Assembly: GCA_036389335.1 (NCBI GenBank)
Contig: DASVQC010000039.1
Span: 36,655-100,654 of the forward strand
From: JAIVGV01 sp036389335
GTDB taxonomy: Bacteria > Acidobacteriota > Blastocatellia > Pyrinomonadales > Pyrinomonadaceae
Direction: 5' to 3'
Length of the DNA stretch: 64,000 nt
The notes beneath the pieces were generated by a model that searched no databases, was not told where the DNA came from, and worked only from the letters and a program-made list of their open reading frames with translations. Shown here piece by piece: positions 37,799 to 44,860 of this stretch. The position numbers and the translations under genes are program-made. Numbering within the stretch: the stretch's first letter is position 1; each line of letters starts with the position of its first letter.

Positions 37799-39265
37799 TT
37801 ATTCGAGTCGATAATTCGGCGCTTCCTTCGTGATGATCACGTCGTGGACGTGCGACTCTTTGAGGCCGGCGGCGCTGATGCGGATGAAGCGCGTCTTCTC
37901 CTGAAACTCGCGGATCGTGCGGCAGCCCGTGTAGCCCATCCCGGCGCGCAGGCCGCCGACGAGCTGCGTCACCATGTCGGCGAGCGTGCCCTTGTAGGGC
38001 ACGCGCCCCTCGATGCCTTCGGGCACGAGCTTCGACTCCAACTCGATCGAGTCCTGCGCGTAGCGGTCGCGCGAGCCCTCGCGCATCGCGCCGATAGAGC
38101 CCATGCCGCGGTAGGCTTTGAACGAGCGGCCCTGAAACAGGATCAGCTCGCCGGGCGACTCCTCCGTGCCCGCGAAGAGCGACCCGATCATCACCACGTC
38201 CGCGCCCGCCGCCATCGCCTTCGCCACGTCGCCCGAAAACTTGATGCCGCCGTCGGCGATGACGGGCACGCCCGTGCCGCGCGCCGCCTGCACGCAGTTG
38301 TTGATGGCCGTGATCTGCGGCACGCCCGCGCCCGTCACGACGCGCGTCGTGCAGATCGAGCCGGGGCCGATGCCGCACTTCACCGCGTCCACCCCGGCCT
38401 CGATCAGCTCGCGCGTGCCCTCGGTGGTCGCGACGTTGCCGGCGATGAGCTGCGTGTCCGGGTGCCGCCGCTTGATCTCGCGCACCGCCTCGACGACGCG
38501 CGACGAGTGCCCGTGCGCCGTGTCGATGACGAGGCAATCGACGCGGGCTTTGACCAGCTCGTCGGCGCGCTCCCTGAAGTCGCCCGTCACGCCGACGGCG
38601 GCGGCGACGCGCAGGCGTCCGAGATCGTCCTTGGCCGCGTGCGGGTACCTGATCGCCTTCTGGATGTCTTTGACGGTGATGAGACCTTTGAGGTGTTTGT
38701 CGGTGTCGATGACGAGGAGTTTTTCGATGCGGTGCTTTTGCAGGACGACGCGCGCCTCGTCGAGCGTCGTGCCGACGGGCACGGTGACGAGCGGCTGCGG
38801 CGTCATCACCTCGGAGACCGGAATCTTGAAGCGCGTCTCGAACCTCAGATCGCGGTTCGTGATGATGCCGACGAGGTGGCCGTCTTCGTCGACGACGGGC
38901 ACGCCCGAAATCTTGTAGCGCTCCATCACGGCGAGCGCCTCGGAGACGGGCCGGTCGGGGCGGATCGTGACGGGATCGACGATCATGCCCGACTCCGAAC
39001 GCTTGACCTTATCGACCTCCTCGGCCTGCCGCTCGACGGTCAGGTTTTTATGGACGACGCCGATGCCGCCCTGCTGCGCGATGGCGATGGCGAGCGCCGC
39101 CTCCGTCACCGTGTCCATCGCGGCGGAGCAGAGCGGGATGGTCAGGCGGATGCCGCGCGTGAACTGCGTCGAGGTGTCGCACTCGTTCGGCAGAACGTCG
39201 GAGCGAGCGGGGACGAGCAGCACGTCGTCGAACGTCAGTCCTTCGATGAGAGCTTCGTTGATCAT
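37799..39265 (-). CDS. guaB: Inosine-5'-monophosphate dehydrogenase
   Basis: IMPDH oxidises IMP to XMP with NAD+, the committed step of GTP synthesis. The sequence has the N-terminal LTFDDVLLVPARSDV, two CBS domains at about residues 95-215 (ISGVPVVDEDGHLVGIITNRDL), the catalytic loop GPGSICTTRVVTG with the active-site Cys, the phosphate-binding IADGGIKFSGDVAKA and YRGMGSIGAM. The length of 488 is standard. It lies downstream of the RodZ-like gene on the same strand, 175 bp apart. Confidence 0.97.
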   Translation of the reverse strand: MINEALIEGLTFDDVLLVPARSDVLPNECDTSTQFTRGIRLTIPLCSAAMDTVTEAALAIAIAQQGGIGVVHKNLTVERQAEEVDKVKRSESGMIVDPVTIRPDRPVSEALAVMERYKISGVPVVDEDGHLVGIITNRDLRFETRFKIPVSEVMTPQPLVTVPVGTTLDEARVVLQKHRIEKLLVIDTDKHLKGLITVKDIQKAIRYPHAAKDDLGRLRVAAAVGVTGDFRERADELVKARVDCLVIDTAHGHSSRVVEAVREIKRRHPDTQLIAGNVATTEGTRELIEAGVDAVKCGIGPGSICTTRVVTGAGVPQITAINNCVQAARGTGVPVIADGGIKFSGDVAKAMAAGADVVMIGSLFAGTEESPGELILFQGRSFKAYRGMGSIGAMREGSRDRYAQDSIELESKLVPEGIEGRVPYKGTLADMVTQLVGGLRAGMGYTGCRTIREFQEKTRFIRISAAGLKESHVHDVIITKEAPNYRLE

Positions 39266-39440
39266 GGCTTAGGTAAATGTCTCCCTTCCAAAAACTCGAA
39301 CGGGAGCGCGCGGGCTCTCGCGAGAACGGTCGGCGGTGGAAATGAACGCGGTCGAAGAAAGGCGGAGGGTAGCAAAGCGCGCGGGCGCGCCGCAAGGCGA
39401 CGAGCGTCGGGCGCGCGGCGCGCGCGACGCGTGCGGGGGC

Positions 39441-40304
39441 TCAGGGCTGTCGCAGTAGTCTTTCGTAGTCGTCCCTTTTGATCAGCATCTCGACCAGATT
39501 CTTGCCGGGCTTCGTCTCCGCGGGGACGACCGCCGGGCGACCGTTGATGGTCACTTCGAGCGCGGGGGCCTTCACGCGCGCGAACTCGATCTTCAAACTC
39601 TCGGCGGCGTCGATCTCTCTCGACTGGTCGGCCTTCAGAATCCCGTCCGAAGAGGGCGCGGCGTCGGCAGACGTGCGCATCCACACGTCCTCGCCCTTGG
39701 CGCGCACGCTGACCTTGAGACCTGCGGCTGAGGCGTCGGGGGCGGGCGCGGCGGTCGCGGGCTGGCCGCCCCCGCCGGTCGCGGGGCTCGCGGCGGGGTT
39801 GGCGCGCGCGGGCGCGGCGGTCTGCGCCTGCCGTGGCGGCGCGGGGGCGTCAGCCTTGCGGCGGTAGTAGTGGAGCGCGGCGTAGGCGGCCAGAGAGATG
39901 ACGGCGAGGATGACGAGGCTCAAAAGCGCCGTCAGCAGGGGCGAGCGCGAGGGCGCGTCGTCGGTGTAGATGCGCGAGGCTTGGCGCGTCGTCGGCGAGT
40001 CGTCGAACGTCTCGCCGCGGTCGCGCGCGGCCTGCTGGTAGGCGCGCACGGCCTCGTCCTCGTCGTAGCCGACCGAGCGCGCGAACGCCTTGACGAAGCT
40101 GCGGTTGAAGATGCCGCCCGGGAGCTGCTGGTAGTCGTCCGCCTCGATGGCTTCGAGGTGGCGGCGCGTGATGCGCGTCTGATCCGAGACTTCGCGGAGC
40201 GTGAGGTTGCGCGCCTCGCGCGCGCGGCGCAGTCGCGCGCCCAAGGTTTCCCCGACCGCCCCGTCCCGCTCGTCGCCGTGCTGATCAGAGGATTTAGAGT
40301 TCAC
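39441..40304 (-). CDS. RodZ-like HTH/DUF4115 membrane protein
   Basis: RodZ links the MreB cytoskeleton to the cell-elongation machinery. The N-terminal HTH domain has TLGARLRRAREARNLTLREVS and ITRRHLEAIEADDYQQLPGGIFNRSFVKAFARSVG, which is the RodZ signature. A membrane helix (LLTALLSLVILAVISLAAYAAL) and a Pro/Ala linker follow, then a DUF4115 beta domain (LKVSVRAKGEDVWMRTS). I chose the GTG at 40304 (287 residues), since the frame upstream to 40451 is basic low-complexity sequence. It is divergent from the BMC locus. Confidence 0.85.
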   Translation of the reverse strand: MNSKSSDQHGDERDGAVGETLGARLRRAREARNLTLREVSDQTRITRRHLEAIEADDYQQLPGGIFNRSFVKAFARSVGYDEDEAVRAYQQAARDRGETFDDSPTTRQASRIYTDDAPSRSPLLTALLSLVILAVISLAAYAALHYYRRKADAPAPPRQAQTAAPARANPAASPATGGGGQPATAAPAPDASAAGLKVSVRAKGEDVWMRTSADAAPSSDGILKADQSREIDAAESLKIEFARVKAPALEVTINGRPAVVPAETKPGKNLVEMLIKRDDYERLLRQP

Positions 40305-40574
40305 TTGGACGCCGGTCTGGTTCGGGCGGAAGTCGGTTCGCTCTCTCGGGCGGCGCGTGGAGGGCGACGCCCGCCCCCGCGAGACTCGACGGGACGGCTC
40401 GCGCCGGTGCTCTGGCGGCGAAATATATCGCGCGCCGCGCGAGGCTGTCAAACTTTAGTCCTCTCAGAAGATGCGGCGCGACGCGCGCTTACGTCCGCCT
40501 TGATTCTTCGCGCGCGCGGTGCTACGTTTGCAGCCTCGCGCGACAAGTGAAGCGGCGTTTCAATTTTTAACATC

Positions 40575-40580
40575 TACAAT
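40575..40580 (+). promoter_or_regulatory. Candidate -10 element for the BMC locus
   Basis: TACAAT lies 23 bp before the first shell-protein ATG, in a locally AT-rich stretch. No -35 is seen at 17-18 bp. GGAGGAG precedes the ATG. Confidence 0.4.
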
Positions 40581-40603
40581 CGGAATCGGAGGAGACTACT
40601 CTC

Positions 40604-41005
40604 ATGCCTCTCGAAGCACTCGGAATGGTGGAGACCAAGGGGTTCGTCGGCGCGGTCGAGGCGGCGGACGCGATGGTCAAGGCCGCCAACGTCCAACTGA
40701 TCGGCAAGGAGTACATCGGCGCGGGCTACGTGACCATCTTCGTGCGCGGCGATGTCGGGGCCGTGAAGGCGGCGACGGACGCGGGCGCAGCCGCCGCGCG
40801 TCGCGTCGGCGAGCTGATCAGCGTCCACGTCATCCCGCGCCCGCACGGAGAGGTCGAGCGCGTGCTCCCGCACAACGGGCGCACCGGCTACAGCCCCGAC
40901 GAGCGCGCCATCGGCGGCGGCGCGCGCGGCGAACTCGCCGAAGGCGATCAGGGCCGCTCCCTCCCCGCCGGGTCGCGCGAGAACAACAGGGAGAAGACCA
41001 AGTGA
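40604..41005 (+). CDS. BMC hexameric shell protein (BMC-H, EutM/PduA/CcmK type), first copy
   Basis: BMC-H proteins tile as hexamers to form the facets of bacterial microcompartments. The 133-residue product begins PLEALGMVETKGFVGAVEAADAM and continues with the conserved RGDVGAVKAATDAGAAAA and VHVIPRPHGEVE. The central pore loop reads EYIGAGYV, where canonical members have GSG. After residue 88 there is a 45-residue Gly/Arg/Glu-rich extension not needed for the fold, possibly lining the lumen or cytosolic face. It is the first gene of the locus, and its stop lies within the left arm of the heptad array at 41002-41114. Confidence 0.95.
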   Translation: MPLEALGMVETKGFVGAVEAADAMVKAANVQLIGKEYIGAGYVTIFVRGDVGAVKAATDAGAAAARRVGELISVHVIPRPHGEVERVLPHNGRTGYSPDERAIGGGARGELAEGDQGRSLPAGSRENNREKTK

Positions 41006-41114
41006 CAGGTGACAGGTGACAGGTGACAAGCAAGACGAGAAGTCACGGGCAAAGATCGTAGTGTGATAGATCGAAAACGGTTTTACCTGTCACCGTTTAC
41101 CTGTCACCTGTCAC
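41002..41114. repeat. Inverted array of 7-nt words (TGACAGG type), BMC locus
   Basis: Left arm AGTGACAGGTGACAGGTGAC (41001-41029) and right arm ACCTGTCACC..ACCTGTCACCTG (about 41084-41114) surround about 55 nt. The left arm includes the stop of the shell-protein gene. The whole intergenic region could fold into one hairpin. Confidence 0.9.
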
Positions 41115-41132
41115 GGCTTTCGGAGGTGCGTC

Positions 41133-43031
41133 ATGTCGGTCGATAAAGACCTCGTTTCCGTGCAGCAGGCGCGCGATCTGGTCGAGGCGGCGCACCGCGC
41201 GCAAATCACTCTCGCGCGCTTCGATCAGGCGAAGGTGGACGCAATCTGCGAGGCGATGGCGCGCGCCGCGCTGAAGGAATCCGCGCGGCTCGGCGCGCTG
41301 GCGGTCGAGGAGACGGGCTTCGGCGTGGCCGACGACAAGAGGGAGAAGAACCGCTTCGCCTCCGAGGACGTGTGGAACGCCTTCCGCAACCTGCGGACGG
41401 TCGGCGTCGTCTCCGAGTCGAAGGACGTGGTCGAGATCGCCTCGCCGCGCGGGGTCGTCGCGGGCGTCATCCCGTCGACGAACCCGACCTCGACGGCGAT
41501 CTTCAAAATCCTCATCGCCACAAAATCCCGCAACGCCATCGTCCTTTCGCCGCACCCGTCAGCCGCGAAATGCATCAACGAGACGGCGCGCGTGATGCGC
41601 GAGGCCGGAGTTAAAGAGGGACTCCCGGCGGACGCCGTCGGCTGCATGACGAGCGCGACCATCGAGGGCACGGAAGCCCTCATGAAGCACAAGCAGACCG
41701 CGCTCATCCTCGCCACGGGCGGCATCGGCCTCGTGCGCGCCGCTTACTCTTCGGGCAAGCCCGCCTTCGGGGTGGGCCCCGGAAACGTCCCCGTCTTCGT
41801 CGAGCGGACGGCGGACGTCCCCCTCGCCGTGCAGAACATTTTGACGGGCAAGACTTTCGACAACGGCACGATCTGCGCCTCCGAGCAGGCCGTGGTCGCC
41901 GACGCGCCCGTCGCCAAACAGGTGCGGGAGGAGTTCGCGCGTCAGGGCGGTCACTGGCTGAGCGCGTCGGAGGCCGATCAACTCGCCAAGGTCGTCGCGA
42001 CGCCGCAGCGCGGCCTGAACCCGGCCATCGTCGGGCGCTCGGTCGAGGTCATCGCGAAGATGGCCGGCCTGAGCGTCCCCGCCGGGACGCGCTGTTTGAT
42101 GGTCGAGGTCGCGGGCGTCGGTCGCGAGCACCCGCTCTCGATGGAGAAGCTCTCGCCCATCCTCGCCTTCTACGTCGAGGACGGCGTGGAGCGCGCGGCG
42201 GCCCGCTGTTTTGAAATCCTGAGCTACGGCGGCATGGGCCACACGGCGGGCGTGCACACGCGCTCGCGCGAGATCGCCGTCGCCTACGGTAGAGAGATGC
42301 CCGCCTCGCGCGTGGTCGTCAACACGCCGACGACGCACGGGGCCATCGGCTTCTCGACCGCGCTCCCGCCGTCGATGACTCTCGGCTGCGGCTCGTGGGG
42401 CGGCAACGTCACCTCCGACAACATCTCGCCGCTGCACCTGATGGACATCAAGCGCGTGGCGTTTGAGACGCGCGCCGTGCCGTCGAAGCGCCCCGCGCGC
42501 GACGCCGCGTCGTCGTCGCCGCAGCCCATGTCCGCGCAGCAGCCCGCCGCCGCAGCGGCGCAGGGCGGGCGCATCAACCGCGAGGAGGTCGCGGCAATCG
42601 TGGATCGCTTCCTCGCCGGTCGCGACGCGGGGCGGCAGGGCGCTCCCGCGCTCCACACGGAGCTTCACGCGTCTTCGTCGCCGCCGCCCGCGCAACCCGT
42701 GAACGAGATCAGCCCGAACTGGGCGGACGCGAAGTCGTCAGCCGCCCCCCACGCCGAAGCCGCCCCGACCGCGCGCGAAGACGGCGGCGGCGGCGGCCCC
42801 GCCGCCGCGCAGCAAACGCCGACGACGCCCGCGCCGCCGAGGCCCGCCGCGCCCGGCAACGGCGGCGCGCCGACCCCGAAGAACGGCCACAAGGCCGTGG
42901 ACTTCGTCTCCGAGGACGACGTGCGCCGCGCCGTCCAGAAGGGCGAGAAGATTTACGTCAACGCCAAGACGATCATCACGCCCTCGGCCCGCGACATCGG
43001 CGACCCGGCGGAGGTGTTCGCAAAGATTTAG
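41133..43031 (+). CDS. BMC-associated CoA-acylating-type aldehyde dehydrogenase with C-terminal targeting modules
   Basis: The first 460 residues form an EutE/PduP-type aldehyde dehydrogenase: VIPSTNPTSTAIFKILIA in the cofactor site, VGPGNVPVFVE and the active-site Cys at about residue 248 (FDNGTICASEQAVV). In BMCs this enzyme converts a toxic aldehyde to acyl-CoA with NAD+. The 170-residue C-terminal part is unusual: an amphipathic helix (about 481-497, INREEVAAIVDRFLAG) of encapsulation-peptide type, a Pro/Ala linker, then a short module (about 589-630, VSEDDVRRAVQKGEKIYV, TIITPSARDIG) that recalls the N-terminus of EutQ. ATG 41133 follows the array by 19 bp. No EutM-class signature enzyme is encoded next to it. 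Confidence 0.92.
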   Translation: MSVDKDLVSVQQARDLVEAAHRAQITLARFDQAKVDAICEAMARAALKESARLGALAVEETGFGVADDKREKNRFASEDVWNAFRNLRTVGVVSESKDVVEIASPRGVVAGVIPSTNPTSTAIFKILIATKSRNAIVLSPHPSAAKCINETARVMREAGVKEGLPADAVGCMTSATIEGTEALMKHKQTALILATGGIGLVRAAYSSGKPAFGVGPGNVPVFVERTADVPLAVQNILTGKTFDNGTICASEQAVVADAPVAKQVREEFARQGGHWLSASEADQLAKVVATPQRGLNPAIVGRSVEVIAKMAGLSVPAGTRCLMVEVAGVGREHPLSMEKLSPILAFYVEDGVERAAARCFEILSYGGMGHTAGVHTRSREIAVAYGREMPASRVVVNTPTTHGAIGFSTALPPSMTLGCGSWGGNVTSDNISPLHLMDIKRVAFETRAVPSKRPARDAASSSPQPMSAQQPAAAAAQGGRINREEVAAIVDRFLAGRDAGRQGAPALHTELHASSSPPPAQPVNEISPNWADAKSSAAPHAEAAPTAREDGGGGGPAAAQQTPTTPAPPRPAAPGNGGAPTPKNGHKAVDFVSEDDVRRAVQKGEKIYVNAKTIITPSARDIGDPAEVFAKI

Positions 43032-43128
43032 CTGTTAGCTGTTAGCTGTCAGCCAAAACATCTGACAGCCCGTGTCACTGACAGGCGGCTTTGAAAGCTA
43101 ACAGCTAACAGCTAACAGCTAACAGCTT
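43028..43128. repeat. Inverted array of 7-nt words (TTAGCTG type), BMC locus
   Basis: Left arm TTAGCTGTTAGCTGTTAGCTG and right arm CTAACAGCTAACAGCTAACAG (about 43096-43127), with a second pair CTGTCAG..CTGACAG inside. The left arm begins in the aldehyde dehydrogenase stop codon. Confidence 0.9.
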
Positions 43129-43132
43129 CTTT

Positions 43133-43453
43133 ATGTTTCTCGCCAAAGTCGTCGGCACGGTCTGGTCAACGAAGAAGTCGCCCGATCTCGAAGGCGTCAA
43201 GTTTCTGATCGTGCACCCGATCGAGCTGGACAAGGAGCCGACGAGGAGCGTCGTGGTCGTGGCCGACCGCTTGGGCGCTGGCGTCGGCGAGGTGGTGATG
43301 TGCGCCTACGGGAAGGCGGCGCGCACGGCGGTCGGCAATCAGGAGATGGCCATCGAGGCCGCGGTCGTCGGCATCGTGGATCGCATGGACGTGCACGGCT
43401 CGCCTTCGGCAGACCTCGACGCAGAGGCGCGCGAGCTGCGCGGCAGACCTTGA
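43133..43453 (+). CDS. BMC pentameric vertex protein (BMC-P, EutN/CcmL family)
   Basis: BMC-P proteins form the vertices that close the shell. The 106-residue protein has the family features MFLAKVVGTVWSTKKSPDLEGVKFLIVHPI, then GAGVGEVVMCAYGKAART and an EAAVVGIVDRMDVHG end. It is the only vertex gene in the window. It is placed between the aldehyde dehydrogenase and the ACT-domain gene, each gap filled by a heptad array. Confidence 0.93.
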   Translation: MFLAKVVGTVWSTKKSPDLEGVKFLIVHPIELDKEPTRSVVVVADRLGAGVGEVVMCAYGKAARTAVGNQEMAIEAAVVGIVDRMDVHGSPSADLDAEARELRGRP

Positions 43454-43535
43454 AAGCAGAGGTCGGAGGCCGGAGGTTAGAGGTCGGTTAAAACTCCTGA
43501 CGCTAACCTCTGGCCTCTGGCCTCTGGCCTCTGAT
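43454..43535. repeat. Inverted array of 7-nt words (AGAGGTC/CCTCTGG type), BMC locus
   Basis: Left arm AGCAGAGGTCGGAGGCCGGA... and right arm ...TCTGGCCTCTGGCCTCTG, with an AAAACT centre. Same word family as the next array (43988-44072). Confidence 0.9.
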
Positions 43536-43540
43536 TCTGA

Positions 43541-43987
43541 ATGGCAAACGAAGAGCTGATCTACCGCATCACGCGCGCGGTGTACGAGCGTCTGGGGGCG
43601 GGGGCGGACGAGCGCGCGGTGGAGTCGCTGGTGACGGACATCTACCGCGCCATCGAGCCGGTCGTCGGCGCGGGCGGCGCGGCGCAGGATCGCACGGGCG
43701 GCGCGGAGGGCGCGTCGAACCGGCTCGTCGTCTCCGTCTTCGGCGTGGATCACCCGGGCATCGTCGCGTCGGTCGCGCAGATTCTCGCCGAGTGTGATTG
43801 CAGCATCATCGACATCAACCAGACGGTCGTGCAGGGCAAGTTCGCGATGGTCATCATCGCCGACATGACGAGGGCCGGGCGCTCCGTCACCGAACTCAAG
43901 GACCGCTTCCGCGCCGAGGGCGAGCGCCTCGGCGTCCGCGTCTACGCCCAGCGCGAAGACCTGTTCAACGCCATGCACCGAATATGA
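43541..43987 (+). CDS. ACT-domain protein (UPF0237-like) with N-terminal encapsulation-like helix
   Basis: Residues 61-148 form an ACT domain of the UPF0237 type: RLVVSVFGVDHPGIVASVAQ, DCSIIDINQTVVQGKFAMVI and a GVRVYAQREDLFNAM end. Such ACT proteins are usually about 90 residues. Here there is a 60-residue N-terminal extension with two amphipathic helices, EELIYRITRAVYERLG and ERAVESLVTDIYRAIEPV, joined to the domain by a Gly/Ala linker. The first helix resembles BMC encapsulation peptides. The gene lies inside the BMC locus, two genes upstream of its usual partner DUF711. I infer a luminal regulatory or scaffold protein. ATG 43541 has no strong ribosome-binding site. Confidence 0.85.
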   Translation: MANEELIYRITRAVYERLGAGADERAVESLVTDIYRAIEPVVGAGGAAQDRTGGAEGASNRLVVSVFGVDHPGIVASVAQILAECDCSIIDINQTVVQGKFAMVIIADMTRAGRSVTELKDRFRAEGERLGVRVYAQREDLFNAMHRI

Positions 43988-44072
43988 AAGCAGAGGTTAG
44001 AGGTCGGAGGCTAGAGGTCAGTGAAGAACTGATTTTTCTAACCTCTGACCTCTAGCCTCTGACCTCTGCTTT
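43988..44072. repeat. Inverted array of 7-nt words (GAGGTTA/GACCTCT type), BMC locus
   Basis: Left arm GCAGAGGTTAGAGGTCGGAGG and right arm TAACCTCTGACCTCTAGCC..GCT, almost perfectly complementary, with a short GAAGAACTGATTTT centre. It fills the gap between the ACT and zinc-ribbon genes completely. Confidence 0.9.
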
Positions 44073-44843
44073 ATGGAGCCTGAGATCGCACGTCGGTGTC
44101 AGACCTGCGGCGCGGCGGTGCGCGGCACGGCGCGGTTCTGCCCGCAGTGCGGCCAATTGATGGCCGAGGAGGGCGGCGGGGCGTCGGCGCAGAAGGCGCG
44201 CGCGCAGCCGACGCCGAGGACGAAGTCGGCGCTCGTCGATCAGGCCGAGCGCGTCGCCAACTCGCTGAGCGGCAGGCTCGCGCCGCGCGAGCCCGTGGCC
44301 GAAGCCCGCGCCGACGCGGACGGCGACGTGCTTTCTCTCGGCGACGAGCCCGCCGCTAACACTGGCGTCGATGAGATCGCCAACGTCGCGGGGCCCGCGC
44401 CGCTCGCGGGGGCGGATCACGTCGCGGAGCCCGTCGCGGCGGCGCGCGCCGACGAGGCGGGCGCGGGCGGGCCGGTTGCGGAGAGCGCGCGGGCGACCGT
44501 TGACGGCGCGCGCGCGGACGCCGGGCGGTCTGTGGCGCGGGAGCGCGGCGCGCCCCCGGTCGAGCCGCAAGACGCGCCCGCGGAACCCGCGCCGCTCGCG
44601 GGCGACGCGCGCGCCGAGTCGGCGGACGACGCGCGTGGGGCGGGTCGCGTGCGGCGCGCGACGGCGGCGGCGGGCGCGGGGCTCGGCGAGAGCGTGCGCC
44701 CGCGCGTGGGGAAGCTGCGCGAGGCTTCGGTCGTCGTCTTCGACGAGGCGGCGGAAGACCCCGGCATGCGCTTCGTCGTCATCGCCGCGCTGCTCTTCGT
44801 CGTCGCCCTGCTCATCCTGCTCTTCAGCTTCGTCCTCCGCTAG
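44073..44843 (+). CDS. Zinc-ribbon protein with C-terminal membrane helix
   Basis: The 256-residue protein begins with a zinc ribbon (CQTCGAAVRGTARFCPQCGQ), continues with a long Ala/Pro/Asp/Glu-rich low-complexity region and ends with one membrane helix (FVVIAALLFVVALLILLFSFVL). This makes it a tail-anchored protein with a cytosolic N-terminus, or a C-in membrane protein. The family is not recognised. In this location it could tether the microcompartment or its cargo to the inner membrane; this is only inference. The start overlaps the right arm of the preceding array. Confidence 0.75.
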   Translation: MEPEIARRCQTCGAAVRGTARFCPQCGQLMAEEGGGASAQKARAQPTPRTKSALVDQAERVANSLSGRLAPREPVAEARADADGDVLSLGDEPAANTGVDEIANVAGPAPLAGADHVAEPVAAARADEAGAGGPVAESARATVDGARADAGRSVARERGAPPVEPQDAPAEPAPLAGDARAESADDARGAGRVRRATAAAGAGLGESVRPRVGKLREASVVVFDEAAEDPGMRFVVIAALLFVVALLILLFSFVLR

Positions 44844-44860
44844 GCGCGCGCCGCGAAATC

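Noticed and set aside
41002..43128. Short direct repeats resembling a CRISPR array
   Set aside because: Unit length is 7 nt with no unique spacers, and arms are inverted relative to each other. No cas genes.
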